Shown in pieces: positions 31,799-39,480 of a DNA stretch of 64,000 nucleotides. Origin of the DNA: Rhizobiaceae bacterium (lineage in GTDB: Bacteria > Pseudomonadota > Alphaproteobacteria > Rhizobiales > Rhizobiaceae); the NCBI GenBank assembly GCA_017640615.1, contig JAEPQK010000001.1, positions 248,001 to 312,000 on the forward strand. The letters are read 5' to 3'. The position numbers were made by a program, and so were the translations under genes. Positions within the stretch are counted from its first letter, which is position 1. Each line of letters starts with the position of its first letter. Under the pieces are notes generated by a model, which made no database searches, was not told the origin of the DNA, and saw nothing but the letters and a program-made list of their open reading frames with translations.

Positions 31799-33724
31799 CT
31801 AGTCTTTTTGATTTGCGGTTTGATTTGGCACCGCCGCGCCTTTCGACAGGCCTGGCGGCTTCTGTGATTCCACGAAACGCGCGGAAAAATATGTGCCCAG
31901 CAACAGCCCCAGGCCGATCAGGTCGGTGAGCGGCCCGGGCCGGATCATCAGCAGGCCGGCCGCGAACAGGGCGCAGCGCTGCCAGATCGTGTTCGCCGGC
32001 GAAAAGAAGTACCCCTCCGCCGATCCAGCCAGCGCGACGATGCCCACCACTGCCGTGACGAGCGTGAGCACGATCTGCGCCGGCGTGCCGATCATCAGGA
32101 GGGCCGGTTCGTAGACGAACATGAACGGCACAATGTAGGCCGCCATGGCGCAGCGGAAGGCCTGCAGGCTGGTGGTGGTCGGATTGGCGCCGGCAATGCC
32201 GGCAGCCGCATAGGAGGCGAGCGCCACCGGCGGCGTGATGGCCGACAGGCAGGCGAAGTAGAAGATGAACATGTGCGCGGCGATCACCGGAACGCCCATG
32301 TTGATCAGCGCAGGCGCGAGCAGCGTCGCCATGATGATGTAGGCGCCGGAGGTGGGCATGCCCATGCCGAGCACAATCGCGACGATCATCGTCAGGACCA
32401 GCGTCAGGGACAGATATCCGCTTGAGAGCGTCAGCACTACGTTCGATATCTTCACGCTGAGCCCGGTGATCTGCACCATGCCGACGATAATGCCCGCCGC
32501 CGCGCAGGCAGCCGCAACCGGCAGCACCCAGCGCGTCGCCTGCTCCAGCGCATCCATGATCTCGCGCCATCCCATGCGCGTCTCGCGTTTGACCCAGGAG
32601 AGCGCCAGCACCGAGAGCGTTCCGTAGAGCGCGGTCTTCTGCGCGGTGTAGCCGTTCAGCAGCAGCGTCAGCATCACGAAGATCGGCAGGGCTAGATGCC
32701 CCCGGCGCCGGATGATCTGCCACGGGGATTCGGGATTTTCCGGCTGCCATCCTTCCGACGCGACCTCGATCCGACAGGCACGGAAATGCACGATCATGAA
32801 GATGCTGAAATAATAGAGCACGCCCGGCACGATGGCGTGTACGACGATATCGAAATAGCTGATGCCGGTGAACTGGACCATCAGGAAGGCGGCCACGCCC
32901 ATGATCGGCGGCATGAGCTGGCTTCCGGTCGATGAAGCGGCCTCGACGGCGCCGGCGAAGGCAGGCGAGTAGCCGGCCCGCTTCATCATCGGAATTGTGA
33001 AGGCGCCGGTCGTCACTACGTTCGTGGTGGAAGCGCCGGAGATCATCCCCATGAAGTAGCTCGCGACGACCGCCGTCTTGGCCGGCCCGCCGCGGGTGCG
33101 GGCCGTCATGGAGATCGCCAGATCGTTGAAGAAGGCGCCGACGCCCGAATTCATCAGGAATGCGGCGAAGACCGAAAACATGACGATGAAGGTCGCCGAC
33201 GCCGCGATGGACACACCCCAGAAACCGTCCGTGGACATGTAGAGGAGTTCCACGAGCGTGGCGAAGTCTATGCCCCGGTGCTGGAGGCCGGGCGGCATCC
33301 AAGATCCGAAAACAGCATAGCCGAGAAACACCAGGCAGACAATCGGAAGAGCCAGTCCGGTGGTCCGCCGTGCCGCTTCCAGCACGATGAGCAGCAACGC
33401 GCCGCAGGCCAGCCAGTCGCCGGTGGTCAGCGGCGTCATGTAGGGAATGCGCTGGAGGAAGACGTCCGTCCGCGTCAGCGTGAAGACGCCGACGATCAGC
33501 GTACCCGCCATCCAAAGGACGTCGCTGACGACCAGCGGCCCGTCCTCCGCCGCCTTCCTGCGGAACACGTAGAAGAGCAGCACGAACATGAGCGTCAAGT
33601 GCATCGGGCGCTGGAAGAGCGCCACCGGCGTGCCCAGCCACGCGGTACCCACGTGGTACAGCGAGGTGAGCACCGCCCAGCCGACGAAGAATGACGCGAT
33701 CATGCGCCGTGAGGGGAAACTCAT
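31799..33724 (-). CDS. TRAP transporter fused permease (4TM/12TM)
   Basis: The 641-residue membrane protein joins the small (DctQ-like) and large (DctM-like) TRAP permease parts; the large part shows GASTTNVVTTGAFTIPMMKR and the repeat GMGMPTSGAYIIMATLLAP. Fused TRAP permeases of this type pair with TAXI solute receptors, and a TAXI gene lies 66 bases upstream. Uptake is driven by an ion gradient and the substrates are usually organic acids. I start at ATG 33724; a GTG at 33739 is possible. It is translated just before the amidase, so the imported compound likely feeds it. Confidence 0.92.
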   Translation of the reverse strand: MSFPSRRMIASFFVGWAVLTSLYHVGTAWLGTPVALFQRPMHLTLMFVLLFYVFRRKAAEDGPLVVSDVLWMAGTLIVGVFTLTRTDVFLQRIPYMTPLTTGDWLACGALLLIVLEAARRTTGLALPIVCLVFLGYAVFGSWMPPGLQHRGIDFATLVELLYMSTDGFWGVSIAASATFIVMFSVFAAFLMNSGVGAFFNDLAISMTARTRGGPAKTAVVASYFMGMISGASTTNVVTTGAFTIPMMKRAGYSPAFAGAVEAASSTGSQLMPPIMGVAAFLMVQFTGISYFDIVVHAIVPGVLYYFSIFMIVHFRACRIEVASEGWQPENPESPWQIIRRRGHLALPIFVMLTLLLNGYTAQKTALYGTLSVLALSWVKRETRMGWREIMDALEQATRWVLPVAAACAAAGIIVGMVQITGLSVKISNVVLTLSSGYLSLTLVLTMIVAIVLGMGMPTSGAYIIMATLLAPALINMGVPVIAAHMFIFYFACLSAITPPVALASYAAAGIAGANPTTTSLQAFRCAMAAYIVPFMFVYEPALLMIGTPAQIVLTLVTAVVGIVALAGSAEGYFFSPANTIWQRCALFAAGLLMIRPGPLTDLIGLGLLLGTYFSARFVESQKPPGLSKGAAVPNQTANQKD

Positions 33725-33790
33725 GCCGGATTCGCCCACTGCTCCGGCCGCTCCCGGCGGGAACGGCTGGAGGTTTCACGAAGGGACTGG

Positions 33791-34750
33791 CTAGTTGATG
33801 AAGCCCTTCTCACGATAATACTTGGCGGCGCCCGGATGCAGCGGATTGTCACCGACCTTGGCGAGATCGGCGGGCTGCACGCTCTTGAGCGCGGAGGGAC
33901 CGCTGTTGCGCAGCGCCTCGATGCCTTCGACCAGGGCCTTGGTCATCTCGTAGGCCGTCTCCTCGGGCAAGTCGTTGCGCACCGCCAGCACGACCGGGGT
34001 CTGGATCGTATGGATGTCCTCGTCCTGCCCCGGATAGGTGCCGGCTGGAATGACGTGCGGGATGTAGCCGGGCCGCACCTCGTTCAGCTTGGCCAGGTCT
34101 TCTTCCGAAAGGTTCAGCCAGCGGAGCGGCCGGGTCAGCGCCAGTTCCTGGATGTGCGAGATCGGCGTCGGTGCGATCCAGCCGAAGGCATCGACATGGC
34201 GGTCCTGGACGAGCGCCACGCCTTCCGACTGGCTCGCTTGGCGGATGTTCACCTCGCCCGTCATCTCGAAGGTCTCGAGCAGATCGGCCAGCGCCACGGC
34301 CGAAAGCTGTCCGGGAGGCGCCCCGACGATCGTCTTGCCCTTCAGGTCCGTGTAGCTCGTGATGTCGGAATCCGCCGGCACGATGAGTTCCCACGGATCG
34401 GGATATAGCGCGGCCAGAACCGAGACGTTGTCGATCTTCTCGGAAAAGGGTTCGAGCCCGGCCGCGGCCATGGAAAGAACGAGCGGCATGGTGAAGCCGG
34501 CGTCGGCCTTACCGGTCGAGAGCGCCATTACGTTCGACGTGCCTCCCCCGGGCGAATTGTTGTATCCGAAGCCGGCCGGTTTAAAGACCGTCTCCCCGAG
34601 CGCGACCATGTGGGAAAACCAACTGCCGGTCACCGTTCCCGAAACCAGTTCGAGCGATTTGTCCTGCGCCGCGGCCTGCCCGGCAGAAAGGGCGACGGCC
34701 GCTGCAAGGGCCGAGGCTCCGACGAGACGACGCGCGAGATTCATGTTCAT
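33791..34750 (-). CDS. TAXI-family TRAP solute receptor
   Basis: The 319-residue protein has a signal peptide (MNLARRLVGASAL, hydrophobic core, AGQAAAQD cleavage) and the TAXI receptor motif NNSPGGGTSNVMAL near residue 70. It would bind the substrate in the periplasm and hand it to the fused TRAP permease downstream. ATG 34750 has AGAGGTGG upstream and overlaps the racemase stop (ATGA). TAXI receptors are known to bind dicarboxylates or amino acids, which fits a maleate- or succinamate-like compound. Confidence 0.92.
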   Translation of the reverse strand: MNMNLARRLVGASALAAAVALSAGQAAAQDKSLELVSGTVTGSWFSHMVALGETVFKPAGFGYNNSPGGGTSNVMALSTGKADAGFTMPLVLSMAAAGLEPFSEKIDNVSVLAALYPDPWELIVPADSDITSYTDLKGKTIVGAPPGQLSAVALADLLETFEMTGEVNIRQASQSEGVALVQDRHVDAFGWIAPTPISHIQELALTRPLRWLNLSEEDLAKLNEVRPGYIPHVIPAGTYPGQDEDIHTIQTPVVLAVRNDLPEETAYEMTKALVEGIEALRNSGPSALKSVQPADLAKVGDNPLHPGAAKYYREKGFIN

Positions 34751-35592
34751 GATGTCCACCTCTGGTTAGTTTCGTTGTCTTTCCGGTATGCAGTGCCCCT
34801 TGCCGGGCCGCGTGGCGCGGTCCGGGTGTCGAAGAGCCGCCCGGGGCGGAGCGGCGAAGCGGGAAGCTCGAGATCGCCCACGAGCTGCCAGAGACTGGCG
34901 CCGATGCTGGAGAAGACGGGCATGCCCAGCCTGGCCTCGATGTCGGAGACGACTTCGAGCGTGCGCAGCTTGGTGCAGCTTATGAACACGGCGTCGGCAG
35001 ACGGATCAGCGTTCGCGAGGCAGAAATCACTCACCTGTTCAGGAAGGATCGACTCTGGCTGCTCTGAGAGGAGGCTGGAGAGCCGCGTGACGCGCACGCC
35101 GCGCGTCTCGAAGTAGCGGCGTAGGAGTTCGTTATAATCGTCCGGATAGGGCGACACGACCGCCAGGTGCCGCACGCGCAGCGCGTCGATCGCCTCGAGG
35201 GCGGCCGTGGTGGTGGTTCCCGGCCGCCGGCAGCCGGCCTGCCGGATCGCATCGAGTGCGCGCATTTCGTAGTCGGCCTCGCTGAAGCTGCCGGTCGTGC
35301 AGGCGAACGAAACGCCGTCGACGTCGGCAGCGGCGAGATCGCGCGCGAGTTGCGGCAGCGCCTCGATCATCATGCCCAGCCGAACCTTGCGTTCCGGGTG
35401 ATGCGGCGCGCGGGCGTAGTGAGCCGACATCCCGTCGGGCAGCATGCGGGCGATCTCGTACTCCACGACCGCATTCGATGCCGGAACGATGAAGCCGATC
35501 CTCGAGAGCCAGCCGTCGCGGGGCGGCCCGTCCGGCTCATGCGCGTCAGTGCCGGCATTCATCTCCATCGCGATCTCGCCAGTCCGGTCCAT
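34747..35592 (-). CDS. Maleate isomerase / Asp-Glu racemase superfamily enzyme
   Basis: The 281-residue protein belongs to the maleate cis-trans isomerase / arylmalonate decarboxylase group of the Asp/Glu racemase superfamily. Two catalytic cysteines are visible: Cys98 in SFACTTGS and Cys206 in FISCTKLRT, as in maleate isomerase, which converts maleate to fumarate. The N-terminus carries about 25 extra residues, and ATG 35568 is a possible shorter start. It begins the TRAP operon and is divergent from a LysR gene. Its role as the final step from maleate to fumarate is inferred from family and context. Confidence 0.8.
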   Translation of the reverse strand: MDRTGEIAMEMNAGTDAHEPDGPPRDGWLSRIGFIVPASNAVVEYEIARMLPDGMSAHYARAPHHPERKVRLGMMIEALPQLARDLAAADVDGVSFACTTGSFSEADYEMRALDAIRQAGCRRPGTTTTAALEAIDALRVRHLAVVSPYPDDYNELLRRYFETRGVRVTRLSSLLSEQPESILPEQVSDFCLANADPSADAVFISCTKLRTLEVVSDIEARLGMPVFSSIGASLWQLVGDLELPASPLRPGRLFDTRTAPRGPARGTAYRKDNETNQRWTS

Positions 35593-35647
35593 CTGGCGAG
35601 TTCACCATGCGGAAGGTCGGTCGTCGAATATGAAAGCTTGCCCAGCC

Positions 35648-35664
35648 CATAGGCTGAGCTTATG
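35648..35664. promoter_or_regulatory. Candidate LysR-type operator
   Basis: CATA and TATG form an interrupted palindrome of 17 bases (spacer GGCTGAGCT), containing a T-N11-A core, in the 79-base gap between the divergent racemase and LysR genes. It is close to the LysR ATG (35672), so autoregulation is likely. Confidence 0.35.
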
Positions 35665-35671
35665 TTGCGGC

Positions 35672-36631
35672 ATGAACCTGCGCCATTGGGAGATCGTCCG
35701 GGCAGTCATCGCGACCGGTTCGGTCACCCGCGCCGCCCAAATGCTGGGCGTCTCGCAGCCCTCCGTCAGCCAGGCCCTCCGCTATGCGGAGGACCAGCTC
35801 GGATTCAAGCTGTTCAGGCGCCTGAAGGGAAAGCTCTCCCCGACGCTGGAGACCAGTCTTCTTTATCCCGAGATCGACCGGGTCTTCGACAGGGTTGCGG
35901 TGGTCAACGAACTCGCGCACGAGCTGAGGCGGAGCGCCTTCGGCCAGATCAGCGTCGCCACCATCCCGACGCTGTCCGCAACCCTGTTCCCGCCGGCCAT
36001 CGCCGCCTGGCGAGCGGCAAGACCCAGCGCGCGGGCGCGCATCGATGTCCTCTCCACGACCGAGGTGCTGCGGCTGGTATCGAACCATCTGGTGGATTTC
36101 GGCATCATCCACACGCATGCCAGCGAGAACGACCTGCAGGTTGAGGAGATCCTGAAGACGCAGATGTACTGCGCCATGTCGCCGCGCAGCAGTTTGACTC
36201 GCCTCGACGTGGTGACGCCGGCCGACCTGCGCGGCCATCCGCTGATTGCCGCGCGTCATTCGTTGGACGCTGCGATCGAGGCGGCCTTCCGCAACGCGGG
36301 GGAGACCGCCGACATCGCCATCGAGGTGAACCATGCGTTCACCGCCTGCATGCTTGCGCGCGAAGAGGTGGGCGTGGCTCTCATCGATCCCTTCGCCCTC
36401 GCGCTGGCCGGAGAAGCCCTCGTCGTGCGCCCCTTCCGTCCCGCGGTGCCGCTCTCAACGCGGATACTTTTCTCCGAAAAGCGTCCGATTTCGGCCTTGG
36501 CGCTGGAGTTTATCGAGATTCTGCGATCGCTGGTCGGCGAGATCGCTTCAAGAGGCATTCAGGCGCGGCCCGAACGCGCCGCCCTGATGACGTCCCAGAG
36601 CAACATCGGCGTGAGCGGCATGTCGAGGTGA
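35672..36631 (+). CDS. LysR-family transcriptional regulator
   Basis: The 319-residue protein has an N-terminal HTH (GSVTRAAQMLGVSQPSVSQALRYAEDQLGFKLF) and a LysR substrate domain. ATG 35672 puts the HTH at the correct distance from the start; longer readings add non-homologous sequence. It is divergent from the racemase/TRAP operon, which it most likely controls, and its 3' end overlaps the 3' end of the molybdenum hydroxylase gene by 73 bases on opposite strands. Confidence 0.9.
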   Translation: MNLRHWEIVRAVIATGSVTRAAQMLGVSQPSVSQALRYAEDQLGFKLFRRLKGKLSPTLETSLLYPEIDRVFDRVAVVNELAHELRRSAFGQISVATIPTLSATLFPPAIAAWRAARPSARARIDVLSTTEVLRLVSNHLVDFGIIHTHASENDLQVEEILKTQMYCAMSPRSSLTRLDVVTPADLRGHPLIAARHSLDAAIEAAFRNAGETADIAIEVNHAFTACMLAREEVGVALIDPFALALAGEALVVRPFRPAVPLSTRILFSEKRPISALALEFIEILRSLVGEIASRGIQARPERAALMTSQSNIGVSGMSR

Positions 36632-38862
36632 CGGATGCCGAGCGGCGCCAAGGCGTCGACCGCGGCATTGACGACCGCGACCAGTGATCCGACCGTGCCG
36701 GCTTCGCCCACGCCCTTGATCCCGAGCGGGTTCGTGCGCGCGGGCGTCCCGCGATCGGTGACGGAGAGCGACGGCATCGTGGCGGCGCGCGGCAGGAAAT
36801 AGTCCATCGGGGTGGTCGTCAGGAGCTGCGCCGATTCTGCGTCGAAGAAAATCTGCTCGCCCAGCGCCTGCCCCAGGCCCTGGGCGACGCCGCCATGGAT
36901 CTGGCCCGCCACGAGGAGCGGATTCACCACGCGGCCCACGTCGTCCACCACCGTATAGCGCAAGACCTCGAGCCCGCCCGTCTCGGGATCGATCTCCAGC
37001 TCGCACACATGCACGCCATTCGGGAAGGTCGGCGCGGCAGGCTGCCAGACGGACGAGGCTCGCAGCCCGCCGCTTGCCTGGACGATCTCGGAAAAGCCGA
37101 TGCTCCTGTCCGTTCCGGCGATCCGGAAGCGCCCCTCCTCGATCTGGATGTCGATTTCCGAGACTTCGAGTTCGTCGGCCGCCAGCCGGCGCGCCTGGTC
37201 GAGGATCGACCGGCAGGCCGCCTCCGCTGCTGCGCCGCCGACGGAAAGCGATCGCGAACCATACGTGCCGGTCCCTTGCGCGATCCTGTCGGTGTCGCCC
37301 TGCACGAGGACCATCGCCGAGACGTCGATTGGTAGGAGCTCCCCGACGAGCTGGCGAAAGGCCGTCGCATGCCCCTGCCCGTTGCTGACGGTGCCTGAGT
37401 AGAGTTCCACCGAACCATCCGCACCGAGCTCGATGCGCGCCGTCTCCTCTCGTATCTGCCCCGCCTGCTCGATGGCGCAGGCGATGCCGATGCCGCGCAG
37501 CTTTCCTTCGGCTGCGGAGGCGCGGCGCCGGGCTGGAAATCCGGCGAAATCGGCATTCGCCACGGCCATGTCGAGTACCGCTTCGAAATCGCCCGAATCA
37601 TAGGTGAACAGGAAGCCGGTATCGTAGGGCATGGCGCCGGCCGGGATCAGGTTCCGACGCCTGAGCGCCACCGGGTCCTCCCCCCTCTCTGCAGCAGCGA
37701 TATCGACCAGACGCTCGATGGCATAGGTCGCCTCCGGGCGCCCCGCCCCGCGATAGGGCGACAGGGGCTGGGTATTGGTGAAAATGCCGCGCACGCGCGC
37801 CGCGATCGCCGGAATACGGTACATGCCCGACAAACCGCCCAGATTGCCGATGGCGGGCGTTGGACCGTGCCCGGCCAGATAGGCGCCGAGATTAGCCAGG
37901 CAGTCGAAATCGAGCGCCAGGAAGTGCCCCTCCGCATCGAGCGCCAGCCGCACCTTCTGATGGCTGTCGCGGCCGTGATCGTCCGACAGGAACGCCTCGC
38001 TGCGCGAGGCGCTCCAGCGCACCGGCCGCTTCAGGCGTCGCGCGGCCAGCAGCAGCAGGGCATATTCGGGAAAATTGCCGCCCTTGAGGCCGAAACCGCC
38101 GCCCACGTCCGCGGGAACCACCACCCGGACCCGATCCTCCTCCACGCCCAGCTGGCGCGCGAGTTCGCGTTTCAGCTGATGGGGCTTCTGGTGGCCGCAG
38201 ACGATTTCATAGCGTTCCGTCTCCTCGTGCCAGAACGCGATGGCGCCGCGTGTCTCGAGCGGAAACGCCGTCACGCGCGAGATCGGATAGGCAAGGCTCA
38301 CGACCCGGTCCGCGGCGGCCATGGCCCGGTCGACCCCGCCGGCGTCGCCTACCCTGTAATCGAAGCACAGATTGCCCGGCGCTTCCTGCCACAGCGCCAG
38401 CGCGCCCTGCCCGACTGCGGCCTCGACCGCCGTGACGGCTGGCAGCGGGGCGTAGTCGACGATCACCTCCTCCGCAGCGTCCTCGCCGCGCAGCCGGTCT
38501 ACGGCCACGATCATGGCGACCGGTTCTCCGACATGCCGCACGCGATCCCTGGCGAGCGGCAGGCGCGGCGGGCGCGCCATCGGCCTGCTGTCATGGCTCG
38601 GCACCTCGACCAGGCATTCCAGCGGGAGCAACCCGGCGGAATCCACGTCGCGGTACGTCACGACGTCGACCACCCCCGCGGCCATCGATGCGGCCTGCGT
38701 ATCGATGCGCTCGATCGCTGCATGCGCATGCGGCGAGCGGACGAAGACCGCCCGCAAAGCGCCTTCAGCATGAATGTCATCCAAATAAGTTCCCGCGCCG
38801 CGCACGAGGCGTTCGTCCTCAACACGCCTGATGCCAGCGCCGAGTTTGTATTTCATTTCCAT
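36559..38862 (-). CDS. Molybdopterin-binding large subunit of a xanthine dehydrogenase-family hydroxylase
   Basis: The 767-residue protein is a CoxL/XdhB-type subunit with the full set of cofactor segments: GGGFGLKGG, PYRGAGRPEA in the loop near the active site, QGHATAFRQL, GSRSLSVGGAA, and the catalytic Glu720 in KGVGEAGT. Enzymes of this family hydroxylate N-heterocycles, aldehydes or CO with water as oxygen source. The FAD and [2Fe-2S] subunits normally next to it are not found in the window, so the holoenzyme must draw partners from elsewhere or the set was reduced. It probably carries out a first ring hydroxylation in the catabolic region. Confidence 0.87.
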   Translation of the reverse strand: MEMKYKLGAGIRRVEDERLVRGAGTYLDDIHAEGALRAVFVRSPHAHAAIERIDTQAASMAAGVVDVVTYRDVDSAGLLPLECLVEVPSHDSRPMARPPRLPLARDRVRHVGEPVAMIVAVDRLRGEDAAEEVIVDYAPLPAVTAVEAAVGQGALALWQEAPGNLCFDYRVGDAGGVDRAMAAADRVVSLAYPISRVTAFPLETRGAIAFWHEETERYEIVCGHQKPHQLKRELARQLGVEEDRVRVVVPADVGGGFGLKGGNFPEYALLLLAARRLKRPVRWSASRSEAFLSDDHGRDSHQKVRLALDAEGHFLALDFDCLANLGAYLAGHGPTPAIGNLGGLSGMYRIPAIAARVRGIFTNTQPLSPYRGAGRPEATYAIERLVDIAAAERGEDPVALRRRNLIPAGAMPYDTGFLFTYDSGDFEAVLDMAVANADFAGFPARRRASAAEGKLRGIGIACAIEQAGQIREETARIELGADGSVELYSGTVSNGQGHATAFRQLVGELLPIDVSAMVLVQGDTDRIAQGTGTYGSRSLSVGGAAAEAACRSILDQARRLAADELEVSEIDIQIEEGRFRIAGTDRSIGFSEIVQASGGLRASSVWQPAAPTFPNGVHVCELEIDPETGGLEVLRYTVVDDVGRVVNPLLVAGQIHGGVAQGLGQALGEQIFFDAESAQLLTTTPMDYFLPRAATMPSLSVTDRGTPARTNPLGIKGVGEAGTVGSLVAVVNAAVDALAPLGIRHLDMPLTPMLLWDVIRAARSGRA

Positions 38863-39126
38863 ACTGCAGAGACGTGCTCTCGTTGTCGATGTCGCGGCGC
38901 ACTCTTATAGTGCGATAAGAAGCAATGTCGACACACCTGCGGTTACGGCTCAACCGAACGCGACATCTCCGAGAAAGACCGGCTACATCATTATGAACAA
39001 AGCCCCGAATTGGTCAGATCACTGCGACACTTTTCAAGATCCAGAATGTCTGGCTCCCCAAGTCTGATGCCAAAAGCCGACCGTCTCCTACCGGCCCCAA
39101 ACAAGACACCAGTGCGGCTTGAAGTA
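38863..39126. other. Gap between hydroxylase gene and inner junction; no gene seen
   Basis: Upstream of the hydroxylase gene, this stretch holds its promoter region and short frames without recognisable content. It leads into the tRNA-fragment junction at 39.13-39.40 kb. Confidence 0.4.
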
Positions 39127-39146
39127 TGGTGACACTGTGGTGACAC
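39127..39146 (+). repeat. Tandem TGGTGACAC repeat beside the inner tRNA junction
   Basis: TGGTGACAC occurs twice (39127-39135 and 39138-39146) separated by two bases, about 50 bases before the tRNA-Arg fragment. The arrangement copies that of the TGCCTGCT pairs at the outer island ends, but with another sequence, and could be the arm site of a lost integrase. Confidence 0.35.
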
Positions 39147-39194
39147 CAATCCGTTCGATTAGCAGGAATGGACATTAACTTATTGATTTAATTG

Positions 39195-39243
39195 GCGCAC
39201 CCGACAGGATTCGAACCTGTGACCTCTGCCTTCGGAGAGCAAT
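39195..39243 (-). repeat. 3'-half fragment of a tRNA-Arg(CCG)-like gene, inner copy
   Basis: On the minus strand this gives the anticodon arm with loop CTCCGAA, T-arm and acceptor end (with CCA at 39195-39193) of a tRNA-Arg(CCG). The 5' half is missing. It pairs with the fragment at 2303-2351 (45 of 49 bases identical, same orientation). It marks an inner junction of the island. Confidence 0.7.
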
Positions 39244-39367
39244 AACACATTCGCGCTGGCTCTAAGTCTAGTTGGAATCGCGGACGGTCAATCGCCCGCT
39301 GGACAGCACGTGGACTCAACCGTCCGGCTAGCGATAGCAGAATAACGCAGCAACTCAGGTATTTGCA

Positions 39368-39400
39368 TGGTGGCGCGACGGGAAATTGAACCCGTGCCGC
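39368..39400 (-). repeat. Second tRNA-like 3' fragment at the inner junction
   Basis: On the minus strand the bases form a T-arm (ACGGG-TTCAATT-TCCCGT) and an acceptor end with CCA. The flanking ATTTG-ATGGTGG context resembles the tRNA-Val att core region at 2427-2445 but has diverged. No 5' half follows, so it is a fragment. Confidence 0.5.
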
Positions 39401-39480
39401 TAGCTGGATTCCTGGCATTCAAGCCGATACATCCATTGCGTACACTTTGGCTTGTAGCGACAGACACTCAAGGGATGCCT

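Noticed and set aside
31614..33779. A 721-residue minus-strand frame over the TRAP permease
   Set aside because: It is the same DNA in another frame, rich in Arg and His. The TRAP permease frame has clear membrane segments and family motifs.
37867..38910. A 347-residue plus-strand frame over the molybdenum hydroxylase gene
   Set aside because: It is antisense to a gene with full family motifs and its product is not protein-like.
39181..39420. tRNA genes at the inner junction
   Set aside because: Both end at or before the anticodon region and no 5' half can be found next to them.
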